Positions 1 through 12,323 of a stretch of 64,000 nt of DNA are shown here, piece after piece. The notes beneath the pieces are model-generated. The model ran no database searches and was not told the DNA's origin. It saw only the letters and a program-made list of their open reading frames with translations. The position numbers and the translations under genes were made by a program. Within the stretch, counting starts at the first letter, position 1. Each line of letters begins with the position of its first letter. The stretch comes from Xiphydria camelus (taxonomy: Eukaryota; Arthropoda; Insecta; Hymenoptera; Xiphydriidae), in assembly GCA_963678675.1 (NCBI GenBank), contig OY783198.1, positions 26,336,684 to 26,400,683 on the forward strand. The letters run 5' to 3'.

Positions 1-2639
1 CCTCGTTAACCGGTTCGTGCAACGGAAAATTGCGTCCGACAGCGGCGATAATCGCGTCTTCGACGGCGCTGTCGTCGACGCGTCGAGCACATCCTGGCGA
101 ACCCCCCGCGGAGTGGATCGTCGCGTGTCCTCGCGGATGCCGGTGACGTCGCGCCCCCACGAGCAGTCGCGGTGTTCCGGTCCGCGGAACCGGTGCCGGA
201 AGTGACGGCGGACGGGAGAGGGGGCGGCTCGAACCTCGATGGCGAGCGGTAACGGATATCGAGATGCCGTCGCGTTACGCCGAAGTGATGCTTCGACGGC
301 TGCGGTACGGTAACGGTTTTCGGCGGCGAAGATCAAGGACGATGTATCGAACGTGCGATTCGTACTTTGAGATTCGATGAAAAGTTATACAGTGTCGAAT
401 TATCGACTGTAAAGTGCTTTTTGATAATTTGTTTTTGAATTAAAAAAGCAGACAGTCGAAATTACGCCGAAGAAATTAGTTTTGATAATTTTCTTGAGTC
501 CGAAAAAAAATTGACAGTCGAAATTGCGTCGAAGAAATTAGTTTCGATCACTTTCTTGAGTTCGAAAAAAATGTACAGTCGAAATTTTGCATCGAAGAGA
601 TTAGTTTTGATAATTTTCTTGAGTTTGAAAAAAAATTAACAGTCGAAATTGCGTCGAAGAAATAAGTTTTGATCACTTTCTTGAGTTCGAAAAAAATGTA
701 CAGTCGAAATTGCATCGAAGAGATTAGTTTTGATAATTTTCTTGAGTTGAGATTGCGTCGAAAAAATGACATCTCGTCGAACAATCCGAGTGGTTTCGTG
801 TATATCTACACTTGAAAGGGGTCGAAACACCCTCGCGGCGGTTAAATTCCGTCGCGTCGTGTTAATCGCGCGCGCCGCGTCCCATGAACGCCGCGTTAAC
901 CGTTCGCGAGGCCGGGGAAGATGAATCACGTGGAATTTTGCGCGACCGAGTCGTTAAGAGGCGGCCTTCGCGGAATTCCTCGAGTCTCTCGTGGAGCCGC
1001 CAACGCATTTTCTCCCGCCTCTCCGCAGGCGCGTATCGGTGCGCGTCAACCACCGTCCAAGACCGCTCGTTCACGTTACAGAAAATCCTGTACGGTAATC
1101 ACGAGGTATCGTTACGCCTACTGGTTATGGTGGTCACGGTGCGTCCACCTGTCCGTGCATCTACCCGTATGATGCATGATGCACCGTATAGGTACGGCTT
1201 TTGTGTAACGGTCAAAACTACCCCCGTATGAGCAACGTGATATATACATACATACGTATGTAGGTACGCAATGGTTCGACCCCCGTCGGACACAATCGTG
1301 GAACGACGAGGAGTAAATTGTATTTTTTAGCGTTCGGGTATACGTTGAAGAAGTACCGAACGACTGAAGTTTTCAAAGTTTACGCCTTGTTTGTTATGTT
1401 CTTGTATTTTTTATTGATACGCAAAAAATGGAGATAAGATTTTAGGTATACTGTCGAATTGTACGAAGGATTCATTCGCCGGGAAACGAGGTTGGAACGA
1501 TTTCGAGGGTGGGACCTAAACAGGACGTCGATCCGAAGCCAGATAATTCGTCCGAGAAAATTTTCTACCCTCGGATATTCAGTATGCAGCTCGCAGCCTT
1601 GGCCTTTGTTGGGGGACGGGTGGAGAGACCCGAATGCGCCGCATAAAATGTAAGTCTCCCCTCTCGAATTGCGCGTCGGACTACGACGTGCGAAATTAAT
1701 GCGTAGGTATCTCGAACGTTCGCTTTGCAATAGTTTTGCTACTGACTGGATCGCAAAATCATTTTTTTATTACTCGCTACTGTTATTTCAATGAGATTTC
1801 TAAGTGGGAAAATTAAATTGCATTTCGTCGCAAGATTTTTTCCGAGACTGTAAATAATCACTTCGACTTTTTATTTTAAACGAGACTTTATTCTTGCGAA
1901 TCGTAGGAGTCAGTCTCGCAGAATCGTTTTCGCGCGCGCCCGGATCGCGATCGTTCAGTCACCGCGCGCTCCTCTATCCGTCCAACCGTCGAGGAAAGTC
2001 CTTTTCGGTCCGGCCTTATTCTCGCAGCTTCGAAAAGTCCTCGATACCCCCTGAATCGGCTGAATCGCCTCCATTCTCAATTCAATCCGAGAAACACAAT
2101 CCGAACCGTGATCGCTGTATGCGGCTGGCTACTTAGAAAAAAGTGAGCGATGTTTTATGGTGCGCGCGAGTCCCCCATTAAAATCGCTTAGCATAATCCG
2201 TTGGTCGGATGAGGGAGAGCGCGCGCTTTTCACCGCGCATCGCCAACGCGCGCCAATAGAATTTGAACCTGAGGCACGGTGGTGGGGAGACCTCGTGGCT
2301 TCAAACGGGACTGCGGTGGGCTTCGCGACCAGAACGAGTCTGGCGGACGACCGGTGAGGTTCTCTGCTCGCAAAACAGCAAAGTGACGAGCCAAACTGCG
2401 AAGTCTTTCGGTCGTGCGATTTTGTTCAATTAAACTGCCCGCAAAGTTCGAAGTAAAACGTGTTTCGAGCGTTGGAACTCTCGGCGGAATCGAAGAGGCC
2501 GCCCAGCGACGATCCGCGCCGGCGAAGGAAGAAAGTTCGGGCGGTGGAAAAACTATCGAAGCGAAGAGCGCGCGAGGAAAAAGCCGTGGTGACGTCGGAA
2601 AGAGTTCCTCCCAGTTTCCCTCGACTGTCCTCCGCTCAG
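1..2639. other. 5' flank and probable untranslated leader of gene A
   Basis: No protein-coding gene is recognised. The first 350 bases are GC-rich and unassigned. The stretch 391-770 is a minisatellite. Around 1890-2360 a CpG-rich block contains TCAGT (near 1910), an insect initiator-like word, and a GTGAGG donor-like site at 2354. A first non-coding exon there, spliced to 2640, is possible but not demonstrated. Confidence 0.35.
391..770. repeat. Minisatellite, about 60-65 bp unit, five to six copies
   Basis: The core CAGTCGAAATTGCGTCGAAG recurs with CAGTCG starting at 453, 515, 575, 640 and 701, separated by TTGATAATTTTCTTGAG or TTGATCACTTTCTTGAG and a poly-A stretch. Units alternate between the two variants, so the sharpest period is about 126 bp, a dimeric higher-order repeat. 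Confidence 0.9.
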
Positions 2640-2657
2640 CCGAGAAAGTGCCACGAG

Positions 2658-2934
2658 ATGCTCGCCGCGTCGATCTGCCGCGAGGTGCACTTCGCCGTGT
2701 TGTCCTCCTCGATGTCCTCGCGCGTACCGCGTTGCCTCTTCGGGCCGGCGAACTCCAAGGACACCGTGGAGCTGCTGCAGGAGGCGCTGGACATGGAGCG
2801 GTCGAAGTTCGCGCGACGATGGGGCGTCGATCCGAGCTCGGAGGACAAGGAGAACATCCTGAAGAAGTGCGAGAGGGTGGAGCGATCGCCGAGGAAGAGG
2901 AGCCACCCTTACTCGAGGCAGACCAGTATTCACG
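2658..2934 (+). CDS. Gene A coding exon 1: Cip/Kip-family (p21/Dacapo-like) protein, cyclin-docking half
   Basis: First coding exon of a two-exon, 126-aa nuclear cyclin/CDK regulator of the Cip/Kip family. Residues 25-30 read RCLFGP, the RxLF cyclin-docking motif that opens the family's inhibitory domain. An amphipathic helix follows, and a tryptophan (W55) sits 28 residues after the docking leucine, the spacing I recall for human p21. The usual WNFDF strand is reduced to WGVD, and no PLEG..YEW segment or 3-10 helix follows, so CDK inhibition may be weak or lost. D63-KEN-I contains a KEN tripeptide (64-66), an APC/C degron motif. S77-PRKR combines a CDK phosphorylation consensus with a basic NLS-like patch. 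The exon ends RQTSIH plus one base before a perfect donor, G|GTGAGT. The 2658 start is preferred because a pyrimidine-rich stretch ending CTCAG (AG at 2638-2639) looks like a 5'-UTR splice acceptor 18 bases upstream. The frame is open upstream to a Met at 2460, but that extension shows no family similarity. Confidence 0.87.
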
Positions 2935-4104
2935 GTGAGTGACGAAAGCTTTTCGACTCTTCCACTCGATTGTGCAAACCTTTTCATTCGTCGAGTCACC
3001 GGAAACGCCGTCGAACGTCTCGTAAGGAATATTCCTTCCTCGCGCAGAGCCCTTACGGAAATGGAGATAGTTCGACGCGTCCGTATCGAGGTGTCTCGTC
3101 TTTCGTCGTTATCTCGCGTCGAGCTGCGGCGAGGAGAAACCGGCGCGGAGAAAGAAGTGATGCAAAGCGAACGCGAGCGCCGGGACACGTGGCACGCGGA
3201 GCTTCGAAGCGACCCGTTCCATTCCGTCCGCTTATCTCCCTGCCGGCTCTCGATTAACCTCTTCATCAAACGTCAGCTCTTTCCATTCCTCGAGGAAAAG
3301 GGAAGGAAAATATTGCGCGTCCGTAATCCCGCAGACTTCCGACTCCGAAGCCCCGTCGGAATCTCGCGCGATGTAATTATCTCCGAAATTCTTGGGCGCT
3401 CGCAAAAAATTATTTTTCTACTCGCGCGTAATTGTCGAGCAAAAAAGCCACGGCGCGCGATGACTGAGTGTTCGCGCGGCGGCGGAGCCGGAAGTGCCGG
3501 CGGGGCTCGGAGCAGCGCGGTGCGGTTTTGGCGGGAAACGCGGGACAACGGTCCTCCGCGTCGAACGGGTTGCCGGGGGCGCAGGCGCTGAGCCAGTAGT
3601 CGCGTGGCCCGAAACCTGTTTCGCATTATACGTCCCCTCCCTACCCCCTCTTCATTTGTCCCGCACTGCCTTTCTCCCTTCCACTGCCGCGTTGGCTCTC
3701 GTTGCGTCTCCCTCTCTCTCGCAGCCTCCTCTCGGCTTCTCGTTTTACACCTCGCCAAGAAGCTTTCGGTCGGGGCTACCGTTTCGTTCACGAAAACCCC
3801 TCGCGCGTCGTAACGAATGCTTTTTAATAGCGACCTGCCGACCGGCTCGTTCGTGGGCGAGTCTCGAGACGAAATACATACACGGCGGATAAAGGGAGAT
3901 GTATATTGCCGCTGTGGAAATGAAAATCTAACGAAGCGCGGAGGGGGTGTACGCGCGATGAAGGCCGGAGAAGAATAGGCAGGTTTCCGTCTCGGTTCGC
4001 GTGGTGCTGCGACGATGTCTAGGGAAGCAAAGGAGAGTTTTCGATCGGAACTTTTATTTTCAAAGTGATTACCTCTGTTTGTTTCGAGAAATACACGTGG
4101 GCAG

Positions 4105-4465
4105 GCTTATTCTTCTCCAAAAAGACAAATTTACGTAAATTATATAGTAACAATAGGCGGTATTGGCTCATCTGATGCATCAAAGTTGTGCGCTCAATGA
4201 GTCACATCACTGAGAAAGTATATTTGTATCACACACACATTAAATGCTTTCAAATACAAATAAAACGCTAAACATTTATTCAATATATGCGCAATTTTTC
4301 GTAAATATATTGCTACAATAAATACAGCGATTAATTTGAATCACATTATAGTTTAAATTTAACAATTTTTTGAAGAACAATTATTTTTCTAATTAAACGT
4401 TAACTTTAAAACAATCTGTAGCTTGCACGAGCGTCTTGACGATCACACAAGTCTATCTGGGTTCG
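4105..4465 (+). repeat. Dispersed repeat related to the 184-bp array of the gene C intron
   Basis: Diverged single copy. It shares blocks such as GGTATTGGCTCATCTGATGC, TAAACATTTATTCAATATAT, AATTTGAATCACATTATAG and ACGATCACACAAGTCTATCT with 44945-45896, in the same order and orientation. Confidence 0.85.
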
Positions 4466-5369
4466 GTCTACCACAAATACTAGCGGAGATTTGGGGAGGG
4501 CTGCCAATCGGAGAACTTTTCAGCGCGGTAGCATATTTTTCCACTCGCCCTCGCCTCGGGCGATTATCTCTGTTTGTTATTCGAGAGAGGTCGCGTCGCA
4601 TGGGTGCTTCGCTGCGGCGCGACTCTTTCCTTCGGTACCCCCGCAAGGGTTGCGATGACGCGTCACGGTTCGAGATCGCCGATCTACTCGTTCCGCTCGA
4701 GAGAACGATGTATTCGGAAGACTCGCGGTGCTTCCACATTTTTTTTATTCGACGTAATTAACTCCAGAATGCCATCCGACGGGCCATTGAATTTCATCGA
4801 TTTTTGCCCAGTCACGCCTGTGTCGAGTCTCCAGAAATTTCATCTCTCTTTCGAGAGCCGAGCAGCGCGCGCAGAGAGAGTGTACCTAACTTTGGAGCTT
4901 ATTTCGCGCCGCGCAAACGCCTTTGCTTTCCTTCGCCGATAGAAATAGCAATCAGGTCTGCAAGACCGAACGACGTGACGCAACTATCGCTACGCGGTGC
5001 AGGTTCGCGCGCGATCGGAAACTCGAGACCCGGTTCGGGCGCCTGAATGAATCACTCTCTCTCGCGTGAGTCACACGCGGGGCTCGCAAGGTACGCGCCG
5101 GGTAACCAAGGGCCTCTGACTCACGGAAGGGCTCGGTTCGCGACGCGGTCGGGGGGCCGATAGAGGAGCGTACGATCGCATTCTTCGAATTTTTCGAATG
5201 CTCGCCTCGCTCTCGCTATTATCGCCGTAAAAAAATGCGCGCGACTCGCCCTCGGTGAACTCGGGAGGACAACCGCGGCGCGACGCGACTTTTTATATCG
5301 CGACGGCAGATGAGTAGATCTCGATGCTTGCGCGCTGGATCGACCCATACATGGAGGAAAATAACATGG

Positions 5370-5823
5370 TTATACAGAGAACAAAAATAGTAGATCAGAC
5401 TAAACTGCCGGTCACGGGCGGGGGAACGCCGATTTGGTTAATCGAATTAAATAATTTGGTTGTAATGAGTTGAAATTATTTAACGAAAACGAGCTGTAGT
5501 CAAATCTGGCAAATTATTAATTCAAGTAACTTGATCCGCGCTCCCCCTCGCGTTATCGCTAATTTAGTCTGATCTACCATACTTTTTTCTCATTGTCAGT
5601 GCAGCACGATAAAACGTATGCAGCTAAAAGAATGTAGTTATTCCAACAAAAAAAAACCAGTAAGCTGAACCAAATATTTAGTAGTTCCGACTACATTTTT
5701 AGTTATTCCACCCGGAAAATAGTCGGTCCGACCAAGCAGATGGAGGATCCATTCTTGACCAAACGCTTTGGTCGTGATCTCCAAGATTTGGATTAAATTG
5801 ACCGGCTTATTTTTCTCAGAGTA
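5370..5823. mobile_element. MITE cluster: two adjacent or nested inverted-repeat elements
   Basis: At 5389-5580, GTAGATCAGACTAAA is repeated inverted as TTTAGTCTGATCTAC. At 5583-5821 lies a minus-strand copy of the MITE also found at 8669-8919, ending TTTTTCTCAGAG next to TA. The first may be inserted in the end of the second. Confidence 0.75.
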
Positions 5824-6260
5824 CTTATCACCTCAAATTCAGCGATCCGCGACACCCGGGGGTATTTCCCACCGCGAAACCCTTAAAAAGGCAGCGAACC
5901 GAAACAAAACACGAGACCCTCGACGACACCTGTCGACGTCGCGCGCGAACGCCAACGACTCCGAACGTCTTTTCCCACGATTAAAATCGGCGCGCCCCGG
6001 ACGGCACGCGATATGCTTCGTACCTACGCGCGCGCGCGGGGGACCTGCGTAAGGTCGGGCACCACCTGTTCGGTGGCGAGCTGATTGCGGCGGGGAACAC
6101 GGTCGGCTGTGTGCGGCGTCTCGCGCCGCGACCTTTATCGACTCGTCGGGGCACCGGGCTTGCGTCGTTCGTCCTTCCCGCTCTCGGACTTAACGGTTTA
6201 GAAAGTGAGCGTCGGAGAGAGACGCACACGGAATGGGCGATTACGCGAGTGGGAAGGTAT

Positions 6261-7001
6261 TTAAGGGGGGACATACAATTAGACCAAGGAAAAGCGAGGC
6301 AATTTTGAGGAATTTTTTTAACCAAGAAATATTTATTCTACATTCATCGCACTGAAGGTATTGTTTAATAGGGTATTCAAGTATGAAAAAAAATTTTTTC
6401 AATCCATTTGTCGTCAAAATGGCGGAGCTATGGTACAGAGTTACAGGTAGGTTGCGGCGCGACTTCCAAAACGGTGTACAACCTAGCTCCTCGTGAAATT
6501 CGATCTGCAACAAAATACAAACATTTTCTTATTTAAAACACGTGTAGTTTCTATGTGACGTTGAGAAAAGTCAAAAAAAAGGCAAATTTGACAAAACGGC
6601 ACGCAGTCAAAGACAAAAATCGAGTTTTCATGCAAAATTTCTTCAGAATTTGTATTAAAAAAATAGTTTTTTTCGAAATTTTCTGAAATCGGGCTTCGTC
6701 ATATAGAAGGTAATAATGTTACCAACATGTTTACCAAAGGGGAACTCAAGCGGTTCAATACTTTTTGCGTAATCGTGTACACCAGTTTCAGAAATGTAGT
6801 TTCGAGAAAAACGCGTTTAAAGTTTCGACACGTGTAAAACCAATGTTAAAACCACTTACCATTTTCGGGCTGTAACTTCCGGAGTTTTTCGAATTCCGCT
6901 TTCAAACTTTCAGAATATATTCTTCACATACAGGCCTATCGTTTAAAAATATAAAAAAAAAATCGATTTTTTCATCGGTGTAATTGTATGTCCCCCCTTA
7001 A
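6261..7001. mobile_element. TTAA-flanked non-autonomous element (piggyBac-type), 733 bp
   Basis: TTAA at 6261-6264 and 6998-7001 flank a perfect 17-bp terminal inverted repeat, GGGGGGACATACAATTA. No transposase frame is seen inside. TTAA target duplication is characteristic of piggyBac-type transposition; the G-run terminus is less typical, so the family is tentative. Confidence 0.85.
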
Positions 7002-7085
7002 TTGTGTGGGAGATCTTGGAGGTTGTATATATATATATGTGGGGTGGGAATTAGACAACGATTTTTCGGTCGATCTTTGAAAACT

Positions 7086-7306
7086 GCAGCGAGAAAACGG
7101 TTTATTTGCAGTTAGAAAATGTTTATTTGAGTATGCTGAGATAAATATTTTATTGGACCAAGTAACTATTCGACGATATCTATTTCGAACTGTTCGCGAA
7201 TGAAATAAAAATTTTAATAAATTCATGTATTTTTTTGGTCCCAATGAAATATTTATTTTACCATATTTGAAATTACATTTATGAACTATTAACAAACTAT
7301 TCTCTC
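7086..7306 (+). mobile_element. MITE, GAGAAAACGGTTTATTTG family, plus copy
   Basis: It begins GCGAGAAAACGGTTTATTTG and ends AACTATTCTCTCCG. It matches the reverse complement of 15788-16044 along its length, including a central TTTTGGTCC-like block. It lies directly beside the TTAA element. Confidence 0.7.
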
Positions 7307-7774
7307 CGTACGCCTATAAAAAAGCGCTATTAATCGAATAATTTCAATACTTTTCATTCGAATGTCTCTATTCCATCGGTATCGAACAATTCAATTATCC
7401 CTGAACAAGCATTTCCCTGAATCCCTTCGCAGAACGAGATCCTGCCTGCGCGAGTCCGCAGGAGGTGCGCGTCCTAAAAGCGTCCGCATCTCCGGTCGAG
7501 TCTCGCTCGAACCCGTCTTATCGCCGAAGAAATTCTTCGCCGTAATCTCATCCTCGAAAAGCGACGAGCAAAACGACGGTAACGGGGGAGGGTCGAGAGT
7601 TTTGCGCGTCGCGACAGAGAGAGACTCTACCGAGTCGCGGCGCACCGACCTTCTCTCGCTTTTTTCAGCGGACACTTTTATCCGATCGCGCTCGCAACGA
7701 CTGCCCCGAGGTCGAGCAGGATAAGACTCGTCGCTTCCCGCGGATCGCTCTCCCGCTCGGGCGTTTCAGGAATG

Positions 7775-7775
<1 letters not shown>

Positions 7776-7806
<31 letters not shown>
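7776..7806. repeat. CT microsatellite
   Basis: Uninterrupted CT dinucleotide run of about 15 units. Confidence 0.95.
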
Positions 7807-7812
<6 letters not shown>

Positions 7813-8250
7813 TTCAAGGCTCGCGCTTTTCTCCCCGTCGAACGCGATAATCTCACGGCGAGGCGCGCCGTAAAACGGCAATTTCGAGAGCAACACTCCG
7901 CCGGTGGAGCGAGAGAGCACTTTACGCGCTTTCCGAGAAGCCGAAGAATAGGAATATCGCCTATGCGCGTAACGTCCTTCAAAGATCCGATAGGGTAGTT
8001 GTCTGATTTTTTTTATCGATGATTCGAGAAATTCGAACAAAATTATCCACAAAAGTAGATCAATAATATGACTGCGTAGTCGTGTTAATTATATAAAAAA
8101 AAGGTTGGGGACATCTATCAAACATGCTGCAGGTTGACTTGGTTGCAGTAATCTTAATCTCGTATTACTGTAACCAGAATTGTATTATGTAGAACAATTA
8201 TCGAATCGCGGTTGGAGCTAAAATCGTCCACGATTTCTGGTGAAATTATA

Positions 8251-8481
8251 CTGGCCTCCTGAGCCAAACTGACGTAACTCAAAATTTACTCATTTTCATA
8301 TGTTTGTGGTTTCCAGCATTTCTATACGCAATCATCACATTTCCTCAGCGAAATAGGCATATCTTGTACTAGTTTCATAGGATTACATCCAAAAGCAGAT
8401 GAAAGAAAGAGATCAATTGCATAAAATGTTAGTTATCTCACAACAACCAAATATTATAGTCATTTTGGCTTAGGAGGGCAG
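8251..8481. mobile_element. Tc1/mariner-type MITE, 231 bp, TA target duplication
   Basis: The ends CTGGCCTCCTGAGCCAAA and TTTGGCTTAGGAGGGCAG are imperfect inverted repeats and are flanked by TA (8249-8250 and 8482-8483). There is no coding capacity. Confidence 0.85.
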
Positions 8482-8668
8482 TATAGCTCTTTCAACCAGA
8501 TTTTTCTCTGAGTGCGCGGTTCTCGGGGCGCGGTCCGCGTCGATTTTCCGTTTTTGCGCTTAATCTCCGTGCGGGAGGTGCTGTTCGGCGAACGGTGGCT
8601 CGTAATTGCGCGAGATTGGACGGAGGTAAAACTCGGGGTTGCAGGAGAGGAGTAGAAGTGCGCTTGTA

Positions 8669-8919
8669 CCCTGAGAAAGAAAATTGGTCAATTTAACAAA
8701 AATCTCGGGGATGATGATCAAACTGTTCGGTGAAATATGGATCTTCCATCTGTTTGGTTGAACCGATCATTTTTTTTTTTGGTTAAAATAACTAAACATC
8801 TAATTTGAGTAAATAAATATTTCGTTCAACTGACCAGTATTTTCGTTAGAATAACTCGACGCGTCAAGCTACATGCGTTTTGTCATTTTAGCCTGTATAA
8901 GTAATTATTTTTCTCAGTG
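8669..8919 (+). mobile_element. MITE with CTGAGAAA termini, TA-flanked
   Basis: It starts CCCTGAGAAAG and ends TTTTTCTCAGTG next to TA (8667-8668 and 8920-8921). It is homologous, in opposite orientation, to 5583-5821, for example in the block ATGGATCTTCCATCTG.TTGGT. Confidence 0.8.
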
Positions 8920-10021
8920 TATACGTGAAAATAAATTTTGCGTATCTAAAGAGTAGGTACAACAATTGCTGACAAATTGTAGCACGGTCCGCACTTACTA
9001 TGCGACGTGCATGCTAACAGGGTAATGTTAAATCAACAGAAGAAAAATGTAGTAAAATTTACCAAAAAAAAATGTAAAATTAACAGCAGGATCGGATACA
9101 GCTTATACATATAGGTATATATCGTGTAATTAATTATACACAGACTTTAATTGCATTTACAAGAATATATTCACAACTTTGAGACTCGGTGCAACCAAAA
9201 CGTCAGCATTTTCTCCCCGCACCTACGGTCTATCGCGCAGGAGAAAAAGTAGGAGAGCGCGAACGCGAGCGGTGTCCTTGCGGAATCCAGTGCTGCATTG
9301 TGCGCTCTCGATTTAAAGAGCCCTCGCCGACGCGTCTTTCGGGGAGACGCGTAGTTGCGCGCCAAAGAGCGAAGGACAGGGGAACGGTTACCCCCCTTGA
9401 GACGTCGACAAAGGCGCTCTCGTTCCTCGGCCCCGCGCGAGGAAAATCCGTCTCTCTCGCCGAAGAGAGACGCGAAGTCTCTCACGTGTAGGATTTTCAA
9501 CGGTATATGCCGGTAGGACAGGTAGAAGACGCTGCCGTTGGAAAGCCCGCGGCGCGTACAGTCGCCGGTTCCTTCGGGGGAGGGGATCTCGAGGAAACAG
9601 ATGTCGACGCGGAATCCCGCCAAATTCGGGAAGAATTCACGAAAGACCCGCCATATGGCGGGGCTGCCGCCACGGTTTCCGTGTACCTTCGCGAGAGAAA
9701 GGATGCGTCGAGAGGTTGCGGACATATGGTTACTGCAGCTTTTTTTTTTTCTTTCGATTTGGTCAAAACACAAGTGCGCATAGGGTGGGGAGGGGGGCGT
9801 TGCCCTGCAGTCGGCCGTTAATCTTGGTCGGGGCGAAAATCGAAGCGGTTTTGACGATGACGAACAAATTATCGCGAACTGAAATCTTCTTTAACAATTT
9901 TTGCAAACGACGAGAGATTCTGAGAAACGAGATGATTCTTTGTTTCTACACTTTTCTGGAGTAATATTTCTCCTTCTTCGAGGAATGAGCGAAAATATTG
10001 TTGTTAATTCATTTTTCACTC

Positions 10022-10496
10022 TTAACCCTTCGTTGCTCACGTGGAGTGTAGGCGACACTCCAGCCTCCTTTTTTTGCATGACACGCCTAGAGTTTTTTTT
10101 TTCGAGGTTGGCACTTTCAGTACCTTTCGAGAATATTTCATTACAGAATTGGACACCAAAAGCGCAAGACAAAACCGATTTGTTTATCCGACTGAACGCT
10201 GCATAGTGTTAAAAAGTGATTTTTAACAATCTGTAATTAACATAATATTTAATATTTTTCTATAAAACTTGTTCCAATTTGCTAATTTGTCCATCGTTAA
10301 TAAAACGAGAGTATGATAACTATCCTCAGCCTATTATTTATACTATTTTTTAATAAAAATCGGCAGGGAGATCTGAGCGAGTATTAAGAAATTTCAAATG
10401 TTTCACTAAGATAACGTTAATTTTTAACTGGGGTGTAGGGTACATCCCAGGTGATCTCTTATGTTTCAAAAATCCACGCGAGCAACGAAGGGTTAA
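10022..10496. mobile_element. piggyBac-type MITE, 467 bp, TTAA-flanked
   Basis: TTAA at 10022-10025 and 10493-10496 flanks CCCTTCGTTGCTCACGTGG and its inverted copy with one mismatch. TTAA followed by CCC is the canonical piggyBac end. There is no transposase frame. Confidence 0.9.
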
Positions 10497-12219
10497 TTTC
10501 TCCACATTTAATAACACCATCAGCCGTCGCCTCGTTTAAATCCCGCACAATCGAACGATCCTCATTCCTCGAACCCGTCGCTTTACCGCGGAGCAACGCT
10601 CCCCGCCTACCTCGACACAGCCAGCGATCACCGTTCGCCGACGGCGCTTTGTTTACGCGTCTCTCCTCTGCGCGTCCTTCTATTCGTCTCGCGCGCTGAG
10701 CACGGGCGCCGCGCTCTCCGTTAGCTTCTTCTGACGACGCGATGCGCCCGGTAGGCTTTCGGACCGAATACAGAATGTGCTTCGACTATCTCTCGCTTTT
10801 AGTCCGCGGCGACCGGCGGCGATAACCCGCGTTCTTCGCTACGCCCTACCTAACCGTCCTATCCGGCGCCGCAGCGCATTTCGTTCTCCCCGGAGAACTC
10901 GCGGCGACCCTGCCGTCGCGCGGTCGGCACTTCCGGAAGGTAGAAACGCAGAATCCGCGAGGCGTCGAGGTCACCGCGAGCGATGGCGACGTCAAACCGA
11001 GGAGGACACCTGTCACGTGTCCCTGCAGCGCGCAAAAACCAGGACCAGGGACGCCGGGGTGTGGCGCGGGGCGGCAGGAGGGGGGCGAAGAAGGGAAGGG
11101 GCTCAGGTGCTACCTGACCAAAAATAGGGTGAGCCGCCGCGGCCCCTCGAAGACGTTTTGTGAGGCGTCCTTTGTTGTGGAAATTTCGTATTTTCGTTGG
11201 GACCTCTATACAGGTTACCTACGACGCAATAAGCTGACCCGAGTTCGTTCGACAATGGGGACCGGAGAGAAGGAGAGAGTCCGCGCCGGACCCCCTAAAT
11301 ATACTTGTCGCTCGACGGTCCGGACATGCTTTTTCAGCGGGTCCACTTAAACTTCACTTTCGACGCGTCTTCTTATCCCCGCGCCGATCGCTCGCGCCAC
11401 CCCGGGGTGTCGATCGACCTTGTCGCGTTGCGCCGCTACGATTTCTTCGATCAACCGTTGCTCGGATTTTTCGCGATTCCGAGAGGCGAACGCGGAAACG
11501 AGATGAAATTCGGCGGGGTGGATTTCGGGGGGTAGGAGATCGGAGAGACGCACCCCCCGTATATGATTATCAGCGGAATAACTTCCTCGCGAGCGAACTA
11601 CCCCCCAAAGTAACTCTGCTCGTCAACGGTCGCATTGCTCGGCAGATGCCGTCCGAGATATGACCCGCATCGATGCTGTATAATCGTGAGTTGTTGCGTA
11701 TACACGCGTCGTGTAAGCGCGAGTATGCGGCGACGAGAGAGCGGTACTATTTAATACGCGCGTGTGTGCAAGGCATATGTACATATATTTCGTCACATAC
11801 GCGCGCGCGCATTATGTAAGTCCAACGGCTGAGCACCTGGGCCCTTATTTCATTTATGCGCAGGTCGCGCCCAAAAGATGCAGCGTTGTTTCTCTCGCGT
11901 GAAAATTTTCATTTCTCTCTCTCTCTCTCCCGGGGAGAATAAATTGCTTCTTCTCTTCATCTTCTTCTCTACTTGGTTTCTATTTTTTATTTATGTTCTT
12001 TCAATATTTTTTAATTATAATTTTCTTCGGTCTTCTCTGTTCATTTCAGACCTTGTCTTAGAGCATGAGTGAATAAAATGCACTTTTTTTTCTCTCTCGA
12101 ATTATAATAACATCGCGGTCGAATCTGTCCGTAACACGTCGACGTGGTCCAATTTCACGAATTCTTCGAAAAATTGACACAAACATCCTAACGTTCCATT
12201 GTCTTTCTCCTGCTTGCAG

Positions 12220-12323
12220 ATTTCTGGCGCGCCCGCAAGGTCTGCGACGTCGGCAAGAAGCAGATAACGTCGGCGGAGGCGAAGAAGCAACAGAGCGTCG
12301 ATTCGTCGACGTCGTCGAAGTGA
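12220..12323 (+). CDS. Gene A coding exon 2: C-terminal PIP box, PCNA-binding tail
   Basis: Last exon of gene A. The acceptor is TTGCAG|A at 12219/12220. The split codon G+AT gives D93, so the joined tail reads RQTSIHDFWRARK. This matches the PCNA-interacting box of vertebrate p21 (QTSMTDFY) at Q88, I91, F94 and W95. A lysine lies four residues after the box (K99), as in CRL4-Cdt2 degrons, but the usual TD is HD, so degron activity is uncertain. The remaining tail is lysine-rich, then Ser/Thr-rich, ending SSTSSK-stop at 12321. The exon has no initiator methionine and is recognisable only through the splice. The motif is restored across a 9.3-kb intron with phase 1 on both sides, which is strong support for the model. 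Extra internal exons are possible but not needed. Confidence 0.87.

Larger units (their letters stand above)
2935..12219 (+). other. Intron of gene A (9.3 kb), repeat-rich, no gene recognised
   Basis: Bounded by GTGAGT and TGCTTGCAG, with a strong pyrimidine-rich stretch before the acceptor (11880-12219). It holds the repeat elements listed separately: a copy of the 184-bp-related repeat, a MITE cluster, two TTAA-flanked elements and two TA-flanked MITEs. It also has GC-rich CpG-dense tracts around 3480-3800, 7430-7970 and 10560-11560. Open frames in those tracts are short or overlap on both strands and look like chance frames in GC-rich DNA. Confidence 0.8.

Noticed and set aside
2460..2657. 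In-frame 66-residue N-terminal extension of gene A from an upstream methionine
   Set aside because: The extension is Arg/Lys-rich without family similarity, and a convincing splice acceptor lies between it and the 2658 ATG.
11878..12072. Hydrophobic 64-residue frame before gene A exon 2
   Set aside because: It lies in the pyrimidine-rich intron end, and the Phe/Leu content is a by-product of T/C runs.
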